In this document: positions 22,301-36,100 of the stretch, in pieces | Layout of the letters: each line of letters begins with the position of its first letter | Numbering within the stretch: the first letter of the stretch is position 1 | Assembly: GCA_028826165.1 (NCBI GenBank) | Contig: JAPDFW010000059.1 | Location: 294,501 to 358,500 of the forward strand | Origin: Anaeramoeba ignava | Taxonomy: Eukaryota > Metamonada > Anaeramoebidae | Reading direction: 5' to 3' | Length of the DNA stretch: 64,000 nucleotides | Program-made: the position numbers and the translations under genes | The notes under the pieces: generated by a model | The model's input: the letters and a program-made list of their open reading frames with translations, nothing else | Database searches by the model: none | Told to the model about the DNA's origin: nothing

Positions 22301-25300
22301 TATCACGATCACTTTGAATACATTCGAATTTTGAAAAGAATCTTATCACCATCAATAATAACAAATACAGAACTCTCGCGTTATTGTTTTTCAATTGTAG
22401 TTCAATTGGGAAATATTATTTTACAACCGACAAAAGAGATTCAAAATATAAATGAGGATGAACAACTGAAAATGAAGGCGAAATTGGTGAAAAAAATTTT
22501 GGAACTTTTGGATCAACTTTTGATTTCAAGTAAAACAATCATTATTGTTTTTGAACGCATATCATTTATCAGGTTTTTGATGAGGCTACTTGATAACCCT
22601 CTTTTAAAGGATTTTGTGTTTTATCATTTTAAACGGATTATGGATGAAACTTTGAGCAAAACAAAGTTATATCATGTATTCTATGTGATGATTTTGGAGA
22701 AGATACGAGAGCTTGGAGGAACGCTCCACAAGTTTCAGGAAAAGTCTTCTCAACATGAATACGTAATTTCTCTCCTTTGCGAGATTCTTGAGTTATGTGT
22801 GCGAGCAATTATGGAGAACGAAAGCGTGATGAGACACCAATTCATTGACGCGGGTGCATTTTCGGCATTAGAAAATCTTCTTCAACAACGGATTAACTCA
22901 GACGAACTTCTGACAGACATTCTGCACATGGTGATTGTTCTCACAAGAGGAAAGCGCAAATTCATGTTGAAGTTCAATACTGAAATAGGATATGACAAAC
23001 TGGGGGTGTTGTTGTCGAACACTCAAGCAGCACCGAGATTATTATATGATTTTTTATTTCGTTTACTTGTTAATAATGACAGCTCAAAATCTTTAAGTGT
23101 GAATTTCATAATTGATAATCCAGATATCATCATGCTGATGTTCAATATGTTCTGTTCATTTGGAAAAGACACCCAAAACATCCCTGCTAATTCACGCTTA
23201 TCGATGGCTGTGGAGCTTCTGCAGACTTTCGATATGATTTGTCGTAGATCTGTGCACAACATCTCATGTTGCTGCAATGTTGGATTGGTAAATTTTCTTT
23301 TATTGCAAGTGCCAAATGCAATTGACATGGAGATTCGTGAACATCTCCTCAGATTGGTTGTTGTTCTTGGATCGCATCGGATGACTGTTCCTGAATTGAA
23401 GAATTTTTTCTTTATTGTGAATGAATTTTCAAAACAAAAGGAATATTTTTGGATTTTGCGTCTTTTGCAAATTCTCTCAGAAATGCTTGGTAAAACACAT
23501 CAAGGTCCAGGCTCTTTCTTTGATTTTGATGGCCGATATTCTAGTCTCGAACTTCCTGTTGTGGATGATTGGCCATCGCCTAAGGGATATTCTTTTTGCT
23601 CTTGGATAAGAGTGGAAAGTATTGATTCTCCACTTGATCAACATGATTATGAACCAAGAATATTCAGTTTTCTGAACGAACAAGAACAAGGAATAGAACT
23701 TTATTTATATCCCCAAAATAACGCCATTAACGGCGCAATCGGAATTGAATTCCGGATACATAATAACACTCCAAATGCAAAAGATGATGGATTTTTAAAT
23801 TGTGAACCAAAGATAAACGAAGTAAGTGTTGGAAGATGGTTTTTTATTGCTGTTACACACAACTTTTCCAAGAAATCGCGTTATAACACATTCATTTACA
23901 TCAACGGAGATCCTTTTGCCTTTGCTTCGTTGAAATATCCCGTCTTCTCCTCCCCTCTCACTTACAACCGTATCGGAGGAGCAAAACTATATTATCCAAA
24001 ACCAAATTCTCATCAAAGAGAAAAATCAAAAAATATCGAAGATCCAAAAAATATCCAATCAAATAGTTTGGATACTTCGGAAAAAAACACAAGTTTTGAT
24101 AATTCCGAAAGACATGATAGCTTCGATAAGCATGAATTAAGACATAGTTTTGACCAAAGCTTGAGCGATAGTTTTGATCAAAGAATCCTCGATGAAAAAC
24201 AAAATGTGGAAAACAAAAATCACAAAAGAAAGAAGAAGAAAAATTCACAAAATGATTTTGAGTCACAAAATCTATTCTATGGACAAATAGGAACGCTGAA
24301 TTTTTTCAACGAAGCACTAACCGCGGATCAAATTAAAGGAATATATGAAATTGGGTCAGATTACCAGTCATTTTTTTATTCAAACGATCTTCCTCACGAA
24401 AAAGCGGAAAGAGATACTTTTATTGAGGCTGCGCTAGATGGATCTTTATCGAGTAAAATATATCTCAATCTCACAAGCAAAGCATCAGAAGAAACTCTAT
24501 GCCACAATCAGAGTCCTGTGAGCACATGGAAAAACCCTGCGAAAATTCGTGGGATGGTCAAGTGTTTCTCGATCAGAATCCAGGAAATCTTTTACTGTTT
24601 GGGAGGAGTCAAAATATTATTTCCTCTTCTTGCCCAACTCGATCAGGAGGATCAGAACCCGCTCAACCTCCTCAATTCCAATATTTCTCGTGAACAATAT
24701 GATTCTGTTCAGGATTTTGAAATTAGAATTTGCAGACAAATTTTTGTCATTTTAACCGATATTCTTGTCTTGAACAGTTTCAATCAGAAGGATATGATCC
24801 AATCATTTGGATTCTCAATAATTTCGCATATTCTCAAGTCCAAGGACTCAAGATTCATTTCACAAGAAATGCTCGAATCGATCCAAAAATTGGTTCTTGA
24901 AACGAATGATTTCAAATTTACAAAATCACTTGTGACTGATTTTTTGATGGATTTTGATATTTGGATCTATTGTCCATCTCAAATCCAACATCAACTTCTC
25001 CAGATATTAGGATTGTTTCTCAGATCTCAACAACAAAAAATCAGCCAGAATCAAGGCGATGTTTATTTGTTTTTCCGCGTATCTAATCTTGTTGATATTT
25101 TGAAAATTTACTATTGGATCGAACCCAATGCTCATTCTCGCGGTGTTTCAAGCAGAATAGACTCTGAAACAGGCAAAGTTCTTGGAACTCGACCATCGCG
25201 CTCTGAAATTTTAGAGCTTCGAGAAGTGTTTTTCCATCTCATTGAACTTCTTCTGAATGTTGAATCAAATGGAGAAATTCGGAACCAAAATTTTGATTTT

Positions 25301-28300
25301 TTAATTGTTCAGTGTTTTATTGTTGAGAAGGATTTTGCTTACAAAATACTGCTGATAATACATCATCTTTTGGTGAAAATGGTCGATAAGTTTATCGATG
25401 CTTTGATTGCTGTTGGGTTTATGGATCCTTTTATTGCTTTAATTCAAAAATACCCACAAAATTATGAAATTCGTGATTTGTGTTTCCAGATTATTAAAAT
25501 ACTTTCTTTTTTCCAAGACAAAATATCAACATCATCAAACTCGCCATCCAAAGGCACAATAAAAACCTTGAAGAAAATAAATGTTGATTCGCGTCTTTTG
25601 GTGGAAAACGGATATAGTCTTATTCATCATCTCATTTCAAATTCCAAAATGACTCAAATTGTTTTGGATACAATGCTTAGTTTAATAATCAAACAAGTTG
25701 TTTCCAAAAATTCCAAGAAATTTCTTATTATTCGCCCTTATATCATCAAGACAATTACTTCTGCCGTTAATGTTAACCGAAATCCAATCGGTTTGAAAAC
25801 CATTTTGAAAGTGGAGCGATTGATTGATATTTCTGTTGAAAATCAAATGGAGTTGATTTCTCAATTTGGATGGCAAAAGTGGTTTCTTGATTTGATTGAT
25901 TTGGATAATGTTTCAGAATATCGATTTGGAGATTTTGAAGAAATTTTAAAGGAAGTATTGAGCAAGAATTATGGGGAAGATTTGGGAAATTTTGAAGAAA
26001 ATGCCAATCAGGATTTACAAATTATACAAGAAAATTTTCAAGAAGAATTAAAAAATTTAAATGAAAATATAAATATAAATGAAAATGAAAATATAAATAT
26101 AAATCAAGTCCCATTTATTAATTCTCAGGAAAAAGTTATATCAAATCCAACCCAAAAAGACAGCAAAGAAAAAGAAATTAGTAAAATTTGCTTTCCATAT
26201 TCTTATCAAAGTTCATGTGTTTCTTCTCTGGAAAAAAAAATATGGAACACAAATGCTTGAACAAACAGTCGCCTTTTTAAAATTAATTCATCACACAAAA
26301 TTCTCCCAATATCAAACACTCATCTACACACTCATATTTGAAGTACTTGGCCAAATAAGTGCAAAAAAATTAAGTCAAGGAGAAACTCCTCCAAAAATAT
26401 TCATCTCAAATCTTATAAATTTACTCATTTTTCTTGAAAACTTCGCAAATGTTGTTGATGAGGAAGAAAAGAAATCAACGGATTTAATGAATAAATTATT
26501 AACACCTATCCAAAATAAAAACCAACAACAAATAATTCCTGATGAGAAGGAACAATCACAAATAGAGGATCAAGGATATGAAGAAGAAGCAAAACAAGCA
26601 AAAGCAAATATGATTTTTCTGATACAAAATAAATCAATCATTTTGAGGAAATTGATATGGAAAATTTTGAATATTTTGGAAATGGTTGGGTTCTTCAATA
26701 AAAAAAGCATCAAAACAAAAGACCGAAACAAAAGCCAAAGCGCACATATAAGCGTGATAGTTTTTATATTAACGATGCTGTCTGAAACAAAAGAGGAAGA
26801 AGAATTTGAGAAATTGATAAGATGGATGAACTTGTTCAACAAAAACTCATTAATTTCGAAGCATAGAAAACAGAAGCATCGGGAAGCAACTCACATACTG
26901 ATCAGCACACTTTACATGCTTGTTGTTTCGGAGAGTAAAGGAGGGACTGTGGAAAGCAGAAGAGCAAAAACACTGATGGAAAATTTGTACAAAATTGAAG
27001 TGCAAAAAAAATTCTCTCTTGTGCAGAAACTAAAGCAGAAACACGGAGAAAGTGTTTTCCCAGAAAAAGATCCTCAAGAAGATACAGAAATGAAAATGAA
27101 TGAAGAGAAGTTTGCAAAAATACTTGCAGATCCAAACTTTAGAGCCGCAGCAAGATGGGAAATCAAAGAATTAAATGATTCCGCACAGAAAAATATTGCG
27201 GAAATAAGAGAGAAATACTCGCAAGAAATGGAGGAAAAAATGATGAACTTACGCGATTCAATTCTAAGCGAATATGAATACGAACGCAAAACAGCAAAAG
27301 CATTTGAAAATATTTTGGAAGAAAAAACAAAAGCGCAAGTCACAAAAGAAAATCAAAGAGTTCAGTTTCTTGAGAAAAGTAGAACAAAAAGAATGCGGTT
27401 CGTGTCGAAGAAATGTCGAATAATTATCCGAGAACTTGGATGTTGCGGGGGAATTTTGGATCAGGAAAGACCAAAATTGTATTACAAATTAGATCCAAAA
27501 GAAGACAATCAAAGAATGCGAAAAAAATTGAAAATAAACTTTCATTTTGACACTCACTATGATGCTTCAGTTAGACGGGATGAAAGAACACAACAATCCA
27601 CAGAGAAGCTTCTTGACGAGATGAAAAAGAAGCTTGTTCAACAAGCAAAGCAGTCTTTAACAGCGCTTGAAAAGACAATACAGAACTCGGATGGAAATGA
27701 AATGTCGGATGTCGACGAAGAAAGTAATGATACTGACATAGAGGAAAGTGAAATGGACATGGATGACTCGCACGATGATGCAGGGAGATTCCCACCAGCA
27801 AGAACACTTATGAGAACTCCGTGCGAGATGATCTCTCCTTTGAGAAAAATTGATGGAATGTTTGAAATAACCTCGCGAACTCTTGAATTCATCTCTGTCC
27901 CTAGAAAGCAGGAAGACATGGAAAACGGAACCGTTCCAGAAACAAAAGCACGCACATGGATTGTAGACGGAATCACTGCGATCCACAACCGAAGTCGGCT
28001 CTACAGACCCAGTGCTATTGAGATTTTTTTCGAAAACTCCAAAAGTGTTTTTATTAATTTTCCCGACATTTCTATCCGTAATAAAGTATTCCACAGAATC
28101 GCACATCACAAACGATTGCGATCTCTTAACAGACGTATCGAGACTCATTCAGGAACACCACGTTCTGTGCTGAAGAAGATGCAGCTCACACGAATGTGGC
28201 AATCTGGAGAAATTTGCAATTTTGATTACTTAATGAAACTCAACACAATTTCGGGACGCACTTACAACGACTTATCTCAATATCCAGTGTTTCCATGGAT

Positions 28301-30065
28301 CATTTCCGACTATGAATCTTCGGAACTTGATCTTCGCGATGCGAAAACATACCGCGATCTGTCGAAACCAATCGGCGCTTTGAATCCACAACGATTGCGT
28401 GATTTGACAGATCGGTATCGATCGTTTCCTCCCGATGAAATTCCATTTTACTACGGAACTCATTACTCCTCTGCCGCAATTGCGCTTTGGTATTTGATTC
28501 GAATTGAACCGTTCACAACTCTTGCAATTGATCTTCAAGGCGGCAAATTCGATCATCCCGACCGTTTGTTTTATTCGATCCCTGATACTTGGAAGGGTAT
28601 TTTTAATAATCCAGCGGATGTCAAAGAACTCATCCCAGAATTCTTCTATTTTCCCGAATTTCTTGAGAATTCAAACGGATTCAATCTTGGGAGTCTTGCT
28701 CGAAATCACGCAGACATCAGCGATATTGTGCTTCCGCCATGGGCAAAATCTCCCGAAATGTTTGTCCGAATCAACCGCGAAGCTCTTGAATCTGATTTTG
28801 TTTCCTTCCATTTAAATCAATGGATCGATCTTATTTTTGGATACAAACAATGCGGTGAAGAAGCCGCAAAAGCATACAATGTGTTCTATTATTTAACATA
28901 TCCCAATCTTGTGAATTTTTCTGGATTGAATTCACACGAAATAAAAGCAGTTGATACTCAAATCGAGTATTACGGACAAACACCAATACAACTTTTCCAC
29001 AAACCTCATCCTCAACGTTTTCCGCGCATTCCCACTCCGCGTTCTGATACGCTTCTTTCTAGCAGGAATAAATCCTCAGAATCTTTTGGAGCTTTCACGC
29101 TTTCTTTATCAGACTCACCGATCATTTTCCTCGGAATTTCCGAACCACCACAAGATCTTTCCTTTATCGGCGCCACAAATACTCTCATCACATTAGACGC
29201 CCAGCGCACTCTCGCAATCCACAAATGGGTTCCTGTTCGTACAAAATCAACCGCACCATTTACTTTTGAAGCCGATCCACTTTCCGGTCAAAAATCTCGG
29301 ATCGGAGTCTCATTTACATCCGGAATACGCTCTCTTTCCCCTTGTTTGGCAATTGCTCAAAACGCCCGCTTCTTACTTGCTTGTGGTTTCTGGGATGACT
29401 CCTTCAAGATCATTCACACAGAGTCTTGTAAAATGATCCAAAGTGTTCTCCATCATAAAAACACTGTTTCTTGTCTTGCTGTAGAGAACGACAGACTCAT
29501 CACAGGCTCACGTGACACAACCGTTCTTGTATGGTCTTTTAACACGAAAGAAGGTACCGTCTCGGATCAGCCAATTCATATCCTACATGCTCACAACGAC
29601 ACGGTTCTTTGTGTCGATCTCGACTTTTCTCTCGATGTTGTCGTCAGTGGATCTCGTGATGGATCTTGGTCTCTTCATGTTCTCTCTGATGGGAAATTTG
29701 TCAGATCAGTTTTGTCCCCCAAAAAACAAGTTTTCTCTATGATTAAAATTCTTCCTGATAGTTCTGTTGCCACTTTCTCTGAAACCGACAGATCTCTTTG
29801 TCTTTATACAATCAACGGTAAATTATTCGCTCAATCCGTTGTCGCTGATCAAGTACTTTCTTGGGCTTTTACTCCAGACTCTCACTTTGTTGTTCTTGGA
29901 GGCAAAAAAGGTGTTCTTCAAATTCGTTCTTTGAAAAACCTCAAAGTAATTCGTACTTTTGATCTTCATGTTCCTGTTCTTTCTCTTTCTTTAAGTTCAA
30001 ATCATAAGTTTCTTTTTGCTTCTCTTTCTTCTGGTCAAGTTTTTGTGACTATTTTGGATTTTTAA
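19377..30065 (+). CDS. Large BEACH-WD40 protein (LvsA/neurobeachin-like)
   Basis: Exons 19377-19439, 19535-19772, 19886-20139, 20254-20443, 20527-21249, 21558-22072 and 22148-30065, about 3,300 residues. Armadillo-like helices fill the first third. A concanavalin-A-like LamG segment lies at about residues 1115-1405 (FDGRYSSLELP, GYSFCSWIRVES, VGRWFFIAVTHNFS). A PH-BEACH linker follows at about 2550-2650, then the BEACH domain at about 2665-2945 (FPWIISDY, FYYGTHYSSAAIALWYLIR, LPPWAKSPEMFVRINREALE, WIDLIFGYKQCG). C-terminal WD40 repeats include LITGSRDTTVLVWSF. BEACH proteins act in vesicle fusion/fission, lysosome size and, for LvsA, cytokinesis and contractile vacuole work. The last exon shifts frame once: 26260 is a stop in the first frame, and dropping one A from the nine at 26232-26240 joins both halves and makes the total divisible by three. 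Base composition of this exon is clearly less AT-rich than its neighbours. Confidence 0.93.
21250..21557 (+). repeat. BEACH gene intron, TTTATTTAAAAA array
   Basis: A 12-bp unit (ATTTATTTAAAA, with ATTTATAAATTT variants) fills the intron between the GTATTT donor at 21250 and the TTTTAG acceptor at 21557. Confidence 0.9.
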
Positions 30066-30184
30066 ATAAAAATCAAAAAAAAAAAAAAACAAATGGAATA
30101 AATTTTTTTATTTATTTAAAAAAAGTGGAAGAAGAAAAAAATTTTTTTTTTCTTTCTTTTCAAAATTCCACTTTTTTTTTTTTT

Positions 30185-33100
30185 TTAATAAAAATTTGTT
30201 TTTTTTGAAGATTCAAAAGCTGAAGATTGATAAATAATTGGATAATTTGGAGAAGAAGAAATTTTATGAATTAACATTCTTAAATGTTTAAAATTTGTTC
30301 CTTTTTCTTTTGCTAAAAGTTTGAAATAAATCATTTTTTTAGCTTTTTTTTTTGAATTAACAAATATCATAAAAGAAAAGTTTTTTGTTTTTTCTTTTTT
30401 TTTAAGGATATTTGGAACATAGAAACATTCACAGAAATATAATTTTTGAGGTTTTTCGACTTCATCTTCAATTTCATTTTCCATTTCAAATTGATTTTGA
30501 TTTTGATTTTGATTTTTATTTTTCTTTTGATTTTTATTTTGTTTTTCCATTTGATTTTGATAATTAATTTCAATTTCAATTAAATTTTGTAATTCTTTGA
30601 TTTGATCAGGAGATTCAATTTGATTTTCATTTTTAATTAAACCTTTAATTCTTTTTTTGATTGGGTTTTGGATTTTATTAATTTGATTTTGATTAATTTG
30701 AATTTGAATTTGATTTTGATTTTGATTTTGAATTTTATTTTGATTTTCATTTTGATTTTCATTTTGATTTTGATTTTCATTTTCATTTTGATTTTCATTA
30801 ATTTGTTGATTTTCATTAATTTGTTGATTTTGATTAATTTGTTGATTTTCATTAATTTGTTGATTTTGATTTTCATTAATTTGTTGATTTCCATTAATTT
30901 GTTGATTTTCATTAATTTGTTCATTTTGATTAATTTGTTGATTTTCATTAATTTGTTGATTTTCATTAATTTGTTCATTTTCATTAATTTGTTCATTTTG
31001 ATTAATTTGTTGATTTTCATTTTGGATTTGATTTTTATTAATTTGTCCATTTTCATTTTCATTAATTTGTTGATTTTCATTAATTTGTTGATTTTCATTA
31101 ATTTGTTCATTTTCATTTTCATTAATTTGTTGATTTTGATTTTCATTAATTTGTTGATTTTGATTTTCATTAATTTGTTCATTTTTATTAATTTGTTGAT
31201 TTTTATTAATTTGTTCATTTTCATTTTGGATTTGATTTTCATTAATTTGTTCATTTTCATTAATTTGCTTATTTTCATTTTCATTAATTTGTTGATTTTC
31301 ATTTTCATTAATTTGTTCATTTTTATTAATTTGTTGATTTTCATTAATTTGTTGATTTTCATTTTGATTAATTTGTTGATTTTCATTAATTTGTTGATTT
31401 TTATTAATTTGTTGATTTTTATTAATTTGTCCATTTTCATTTTCATTAATTTGTTGATTTTCATTAATTTGTTGATTTTTATTAATTTGTTGATTTTCAT
31501 TTTGATGTTCATTTTCATTTTGATTAATTTGTTGATTTTCATTTTGATTAATTTGTTGATTTTCATTAATTTGATTTTCATTTTGATTAATTTGTTCATT
31601 TTTATTAATTTGTTGATTTTGATTAATTTGTTCATTTTCATTTTGATTAATTTGTTCATTTTCATTTTGATTAATTTGTTGATTTTCATTAATTTGTTGA
31701 TTTTCATTAATTTGTTGATTTTCATTAATTTGTTGATTTTCATTTTGATTAATTTGTTCATTTTCATTTTCATGTTGATGTTGATTTTCATTAATTTGTT
31801 GATTTTCATTAATTTGTTGATTTTCATTAATTTGTTGATTTTCATTAATTTGTTGATTTTTATTAATTTGTTGATTTTCATTTTGATTAATTTGTTGATT
31901 TTCATTTTGATTAATTTGTTCATTTTCATTTTCATGTTGATGTTGATTTTCATTAATTTGTTGATTTTCATTTTGATTAATTTGTTGATTTTCATTAATT
32001 TGATTTTCATTTTGATTAATTTGTTCATTTTTATTAATTTGTTGATTTTGATTAATTTGTTCATTTTCATTTTGATTAATTTGTTGATTTTCATTTTGAT
32101 TAATTTGTTGATTTTCATTAATTTGTTGATTTTCATTAATTTGATTTTCATTAATTTGTTGATTTTCATTAATTTGTTGATTTTCATTAATTTGTTCATT
32201 TTCATTTTCATTAATTTGTTGATTTCCATTAATTTGTTGATTTTCATTAATTTGTTGATTTTCATTAATTTGTTGATTTTCATTTTGATTAATTTGTTCA
32301 TTTTCATTTTCATGTTGATGTTGATTTTCATTAATTTGTTGATTTTCATTTTCATGTTGATTTTCATTAATTTGTTCATTTTCTTCTTTCGTAAAATTTT
32401 TTGAATTCAATTCAAATCTTTTTGATACTATACTCTTCATTTCTTTCCTCTTTTTTTCTGGTAAATTTTCTTCAAGTTCTGATTTTGTTAAAATTTGAGA
32501 ATTAGTTTTTCTTGTTTTCTTTTTGGTTTTTCCAATACTTGATAAATGGAATAATTTACTCATTTCTTGTGTTTGTTCATCTAACTTTTTTTGCATATTT
32601 CGGCAATATTTGTCAGTATAATTTTGGATTTGTTCGTTTAGTTTCCTTATCCAAAGATCTCTTTCATTTTCAATTTCCATAAAAAAATAAATATCATATT
32701 TTCTTGTGATAATTTTCACAAAAAGATCTTCTTTCTCAATTGGTTCAGTATCAACGAAAATAGACAATAAAGAGAACGCATCTTCAAAAATAAACAGGTT
32801 TTCCTTCTTTATTTTGCAGATCATTAATAAATTGTTGAGCAAAAACACTTGCCTTGGTTTATACTTTGGTTTAGATAGAAGAGTAACTTTATTTTTTTCA
32901 TTTTGCTTTTCTTCCAAAATTTTTATCAAATCAAACCCGTTTTTGGAGAAAAGATCAGCAACACTTTGAGATTCTTGTTTCTGGAACTTTGCAATTGGGA
33001 AAGGCATTCTAGAATTTGAAATTGTGCCCTTTTTATCGGTTGGACTTCCTTTTATGATTTTCTTATCAAAAAGATGATAAGAATTTGAAACTCCAAGCTT

Positions 33101-36100
33101 TCCTTCAATAATCACTCTTGTGATTGCTTCATTCTCAAATTTAAACGGCAAACCTAATATTTGGTTTTCGAGCTGATTAAGTGCTCGAGAATTATCCACT
33201 TTTCGTTTCTTCTTGTTTAGTTCTGTTGCGATATTATCGAAAATCTCTTGAGCTTGTGTGATATCGATGTAATCGGGATGAGTTTTGGGTGTTCTTTTGA
33301 GAATTTCAGAAATTAATAAACGATAATGCCCAATTATTTGAACTGGTCTTATTCGAATTGAATCAAAATCTTGTTTTCCTGTTTCACTTTTTTCATTAAA
33401 TGATTTGATGAAATTGCTGAAATTTGGGTTTTTCAAACACGTTTTGAGGAAGTTTTGTGATTGTTCAAAATTTGAGGAATATTTTTCGTAATTGTAACGG
33501 AAATAGGAGTGCTTTTATAAGTATTTCTCCAATTTTTGTGTTGATGTTCCAGTTTGAAAGTCTCTCTTCAATATCCTTCATAAATTTCAAGTTTGAATCC
33601 AAGATATCTTCAGTGTTGATGAAAATCTGTTCAATTTCTTTGGGAGTGAGGATTGATGATGATTTGAGTGGATGAATCAAGTCTTTCACAAGAAGAGAAA
33701 TTGATTCGCAGTAGTTTTTTTCCTTTTCCAGAAGTTCAAACACAGCATAATTTCTTTTCATTTCGGATAAAAGTAAATCAGAGCATTGATTATCGTATTT
33801 TTTTGAGGAAATAATCAGTTGTGCTTCATGAGATAATTTTGTGAAATTCACCCCTTTTTCAAGAAGCATTTTGCAAACAGACAAATCTCCCCATTCGAAA
33901 GCCATGATAATGGGATAATCACCTTGAGAAGATGGTTCATTAATGCAATCACAATTTTGAACCACAATATCTATCAAATCTCTCCATTTCATTTTCAAAC
34001 ATAGATGAAGCACATTTTCCCCGTTTTTACTAAGTGGACAAATGGGAAATCCTGATTCAATCAACTTTTTTGCTTTCTCAAATTTGTTTTTAAGGAGATA
34101 TTCATAAGCATCTAGACTTGCTCCTTTCATAACCAAAAAATCCATAATTCGCTGATTTTTGTTTAAATTTGCCAAATGAATTGGTGATAAACCTTGTTTA
34201 TTTTTCTTATTGATATTCTCAGAGGTACACAAAAAATGAACAAGTGAGTTTGCACCTTTAGAAACAGCAACATGAAGTGGTGTTTCTCCATTTTTGTTTG
34301 TAATGTTCTCTTTTGCCCCAAATTCAAGCATTTTCAAAAGTATTGAACGTCTTCCTCCATTCAGAATCAGAGTATGCAAAGGAGTATTTCCTTGGTTGTT
34401 CTGTGCGTTGATTGATTCTCCAGAATTCACTAGTAGTTCAATCACATCAATATTCCGCACAGAAGTTGCTGCGTGAAGAAGAGTGTTGTTGTCTTCATCT
34501 TTTTTAGGCAGATGAGATCCAGTCAAAAGTATTTGGAGACAGTTTGTTTTTTTGTTGTTCAGAATTGCAAAATGTAATATTGAAGGTGTTTGTTTTGGAG
34601 GGTTAATTTTGATTTTGTTTTGGATCAAAAATTTGAGAAGTTCTTCATTCTCGTTTTGAACCATATAATGAAATCCTGTTAATTTTTGATTATCATAAAT
34701 ATTAGTTTTTGCTTTAGAATCCAAAAGAAGTTTTATAATTGGAATATTTCCTGCAATTGAGGCATAAATAAATGCTGTTTTCCCGTGTATATCCTGGTGA
34801 TTTAAAGCAAAAAGTTTAACTTTTTTGGAATTTAATAAACATTCAGAAACTTTGAATCGACCAAATTTACAAGCAATTTGTAATGGTGTTTGACTTTCTT
34901 CATTGAGGATATTTGTTTCTATAGGAAATTCCAATAATTTCTCAACAAGCATTGCAAACCCCGATTTACAAGCCAAGTGAAGAGGAGTCATTCCTTTGTT
35001 ATCCGGTTCATTTAGTGGCACTTCATGTTCAAGAAGTAATTGTGCAATTTCCAAATGACCATAAATGATTGCATAATGTAAAATTGTATTTCCATCATCA
35101 TCTTTGAATGTAAGATTTGCTCCATTTTCGATTAAAATTTTAGTTACTTGAGTGTATCCATTTCTTGTTGCAAGCATTAGAGGTGTCATATGGTCTTTAT
35201 CAAAGGTATCAATTACTGATCCATATTCAATTAATAATTTAACCATTTGTGCTGATCCAACCATTGCTTGAATATTTATTAAATATTATTAAATATTATT
35301 AAATATTTATTGAATATTATTAAATATTATTAAATATTATTGAATATTTATTAAATATTATTGAATATTATTAAATATTATTGAATATTATTAAATATTA
35401 ATTAAATATTATTAAATATTATTGAATATTATTAAATATTATTAAATATTATTGAATATTTATTAAATATTTATTAAATATTATTAAATATTTATTAAAT
35501 ATTATTGAATATTATTAAATATTATTAAATATTATTAGATATTAAATATTATTAAATATTTATTAAATATTATTAAAATATTTATTAAAATATTATTAAA
35601 TATTAAATATTAAAATATTATTGAATATTATTAAATATTATTAAATATTATTAAATATTATTGAATATTATTGAATATTATTGAATATTATTAAATATTA
35701 TTAAATATTATTAAATATTATTAAATATTTATTAAATATTATTAGATATTATTAAATATTATTAAATATTTATTAAATATTTTTTTTAATGAATATTTTT
35801 GAATATTATTAAATATTTATTAAATATTTATTGAATATTATTGAATATTTATTAAATATTTAATTGAATACCTGCCCAATGAATTGGTTTTCTTGATATT
35901 CTATCTTCCGCTAATTAAAATAAAATTATTTTTTCCAATTAAATCATTTCAGAAAACAAAAATTTCTTGTTAAGATTTAAATTATAAAACAAACCTTGAA
36001 CTACACAAAGATTTGATTTCAATAATTTTTCTAATTTTTCAACTTCTTTAGAAGCACAATATTGATGAATAAGACTTTTTGCACCTTTTTTATAAAGAAT

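Noticed and set aside
26217-26260. Two separate genes, a helical protein and a BEACH protein
   Set aside because: The frames overlap within an A9 run, no promoter or intergenic space exists, and removing one A gives a single protein of normal domain order.
28272-29224. Minus-strand frames across the BEACH and WD40 region
   Set aside because: They are shadows opposite strongly conserved plus-strand domains.
30668-32404. 578-codon plus-strand frame rich in Ile, Asn, Leu and Phe
   Set aside because: It mirrors the QQINENEN coding repeat of the minus-strand RhoGEF gene; the repeat unit is a multiple of three and has no stops on either strand.
33436-33465. Separate ankyrin and PH genes
   Set aside because: The DH domain spans the break; a one-base correction at 33513-33516 restores its helix motif.
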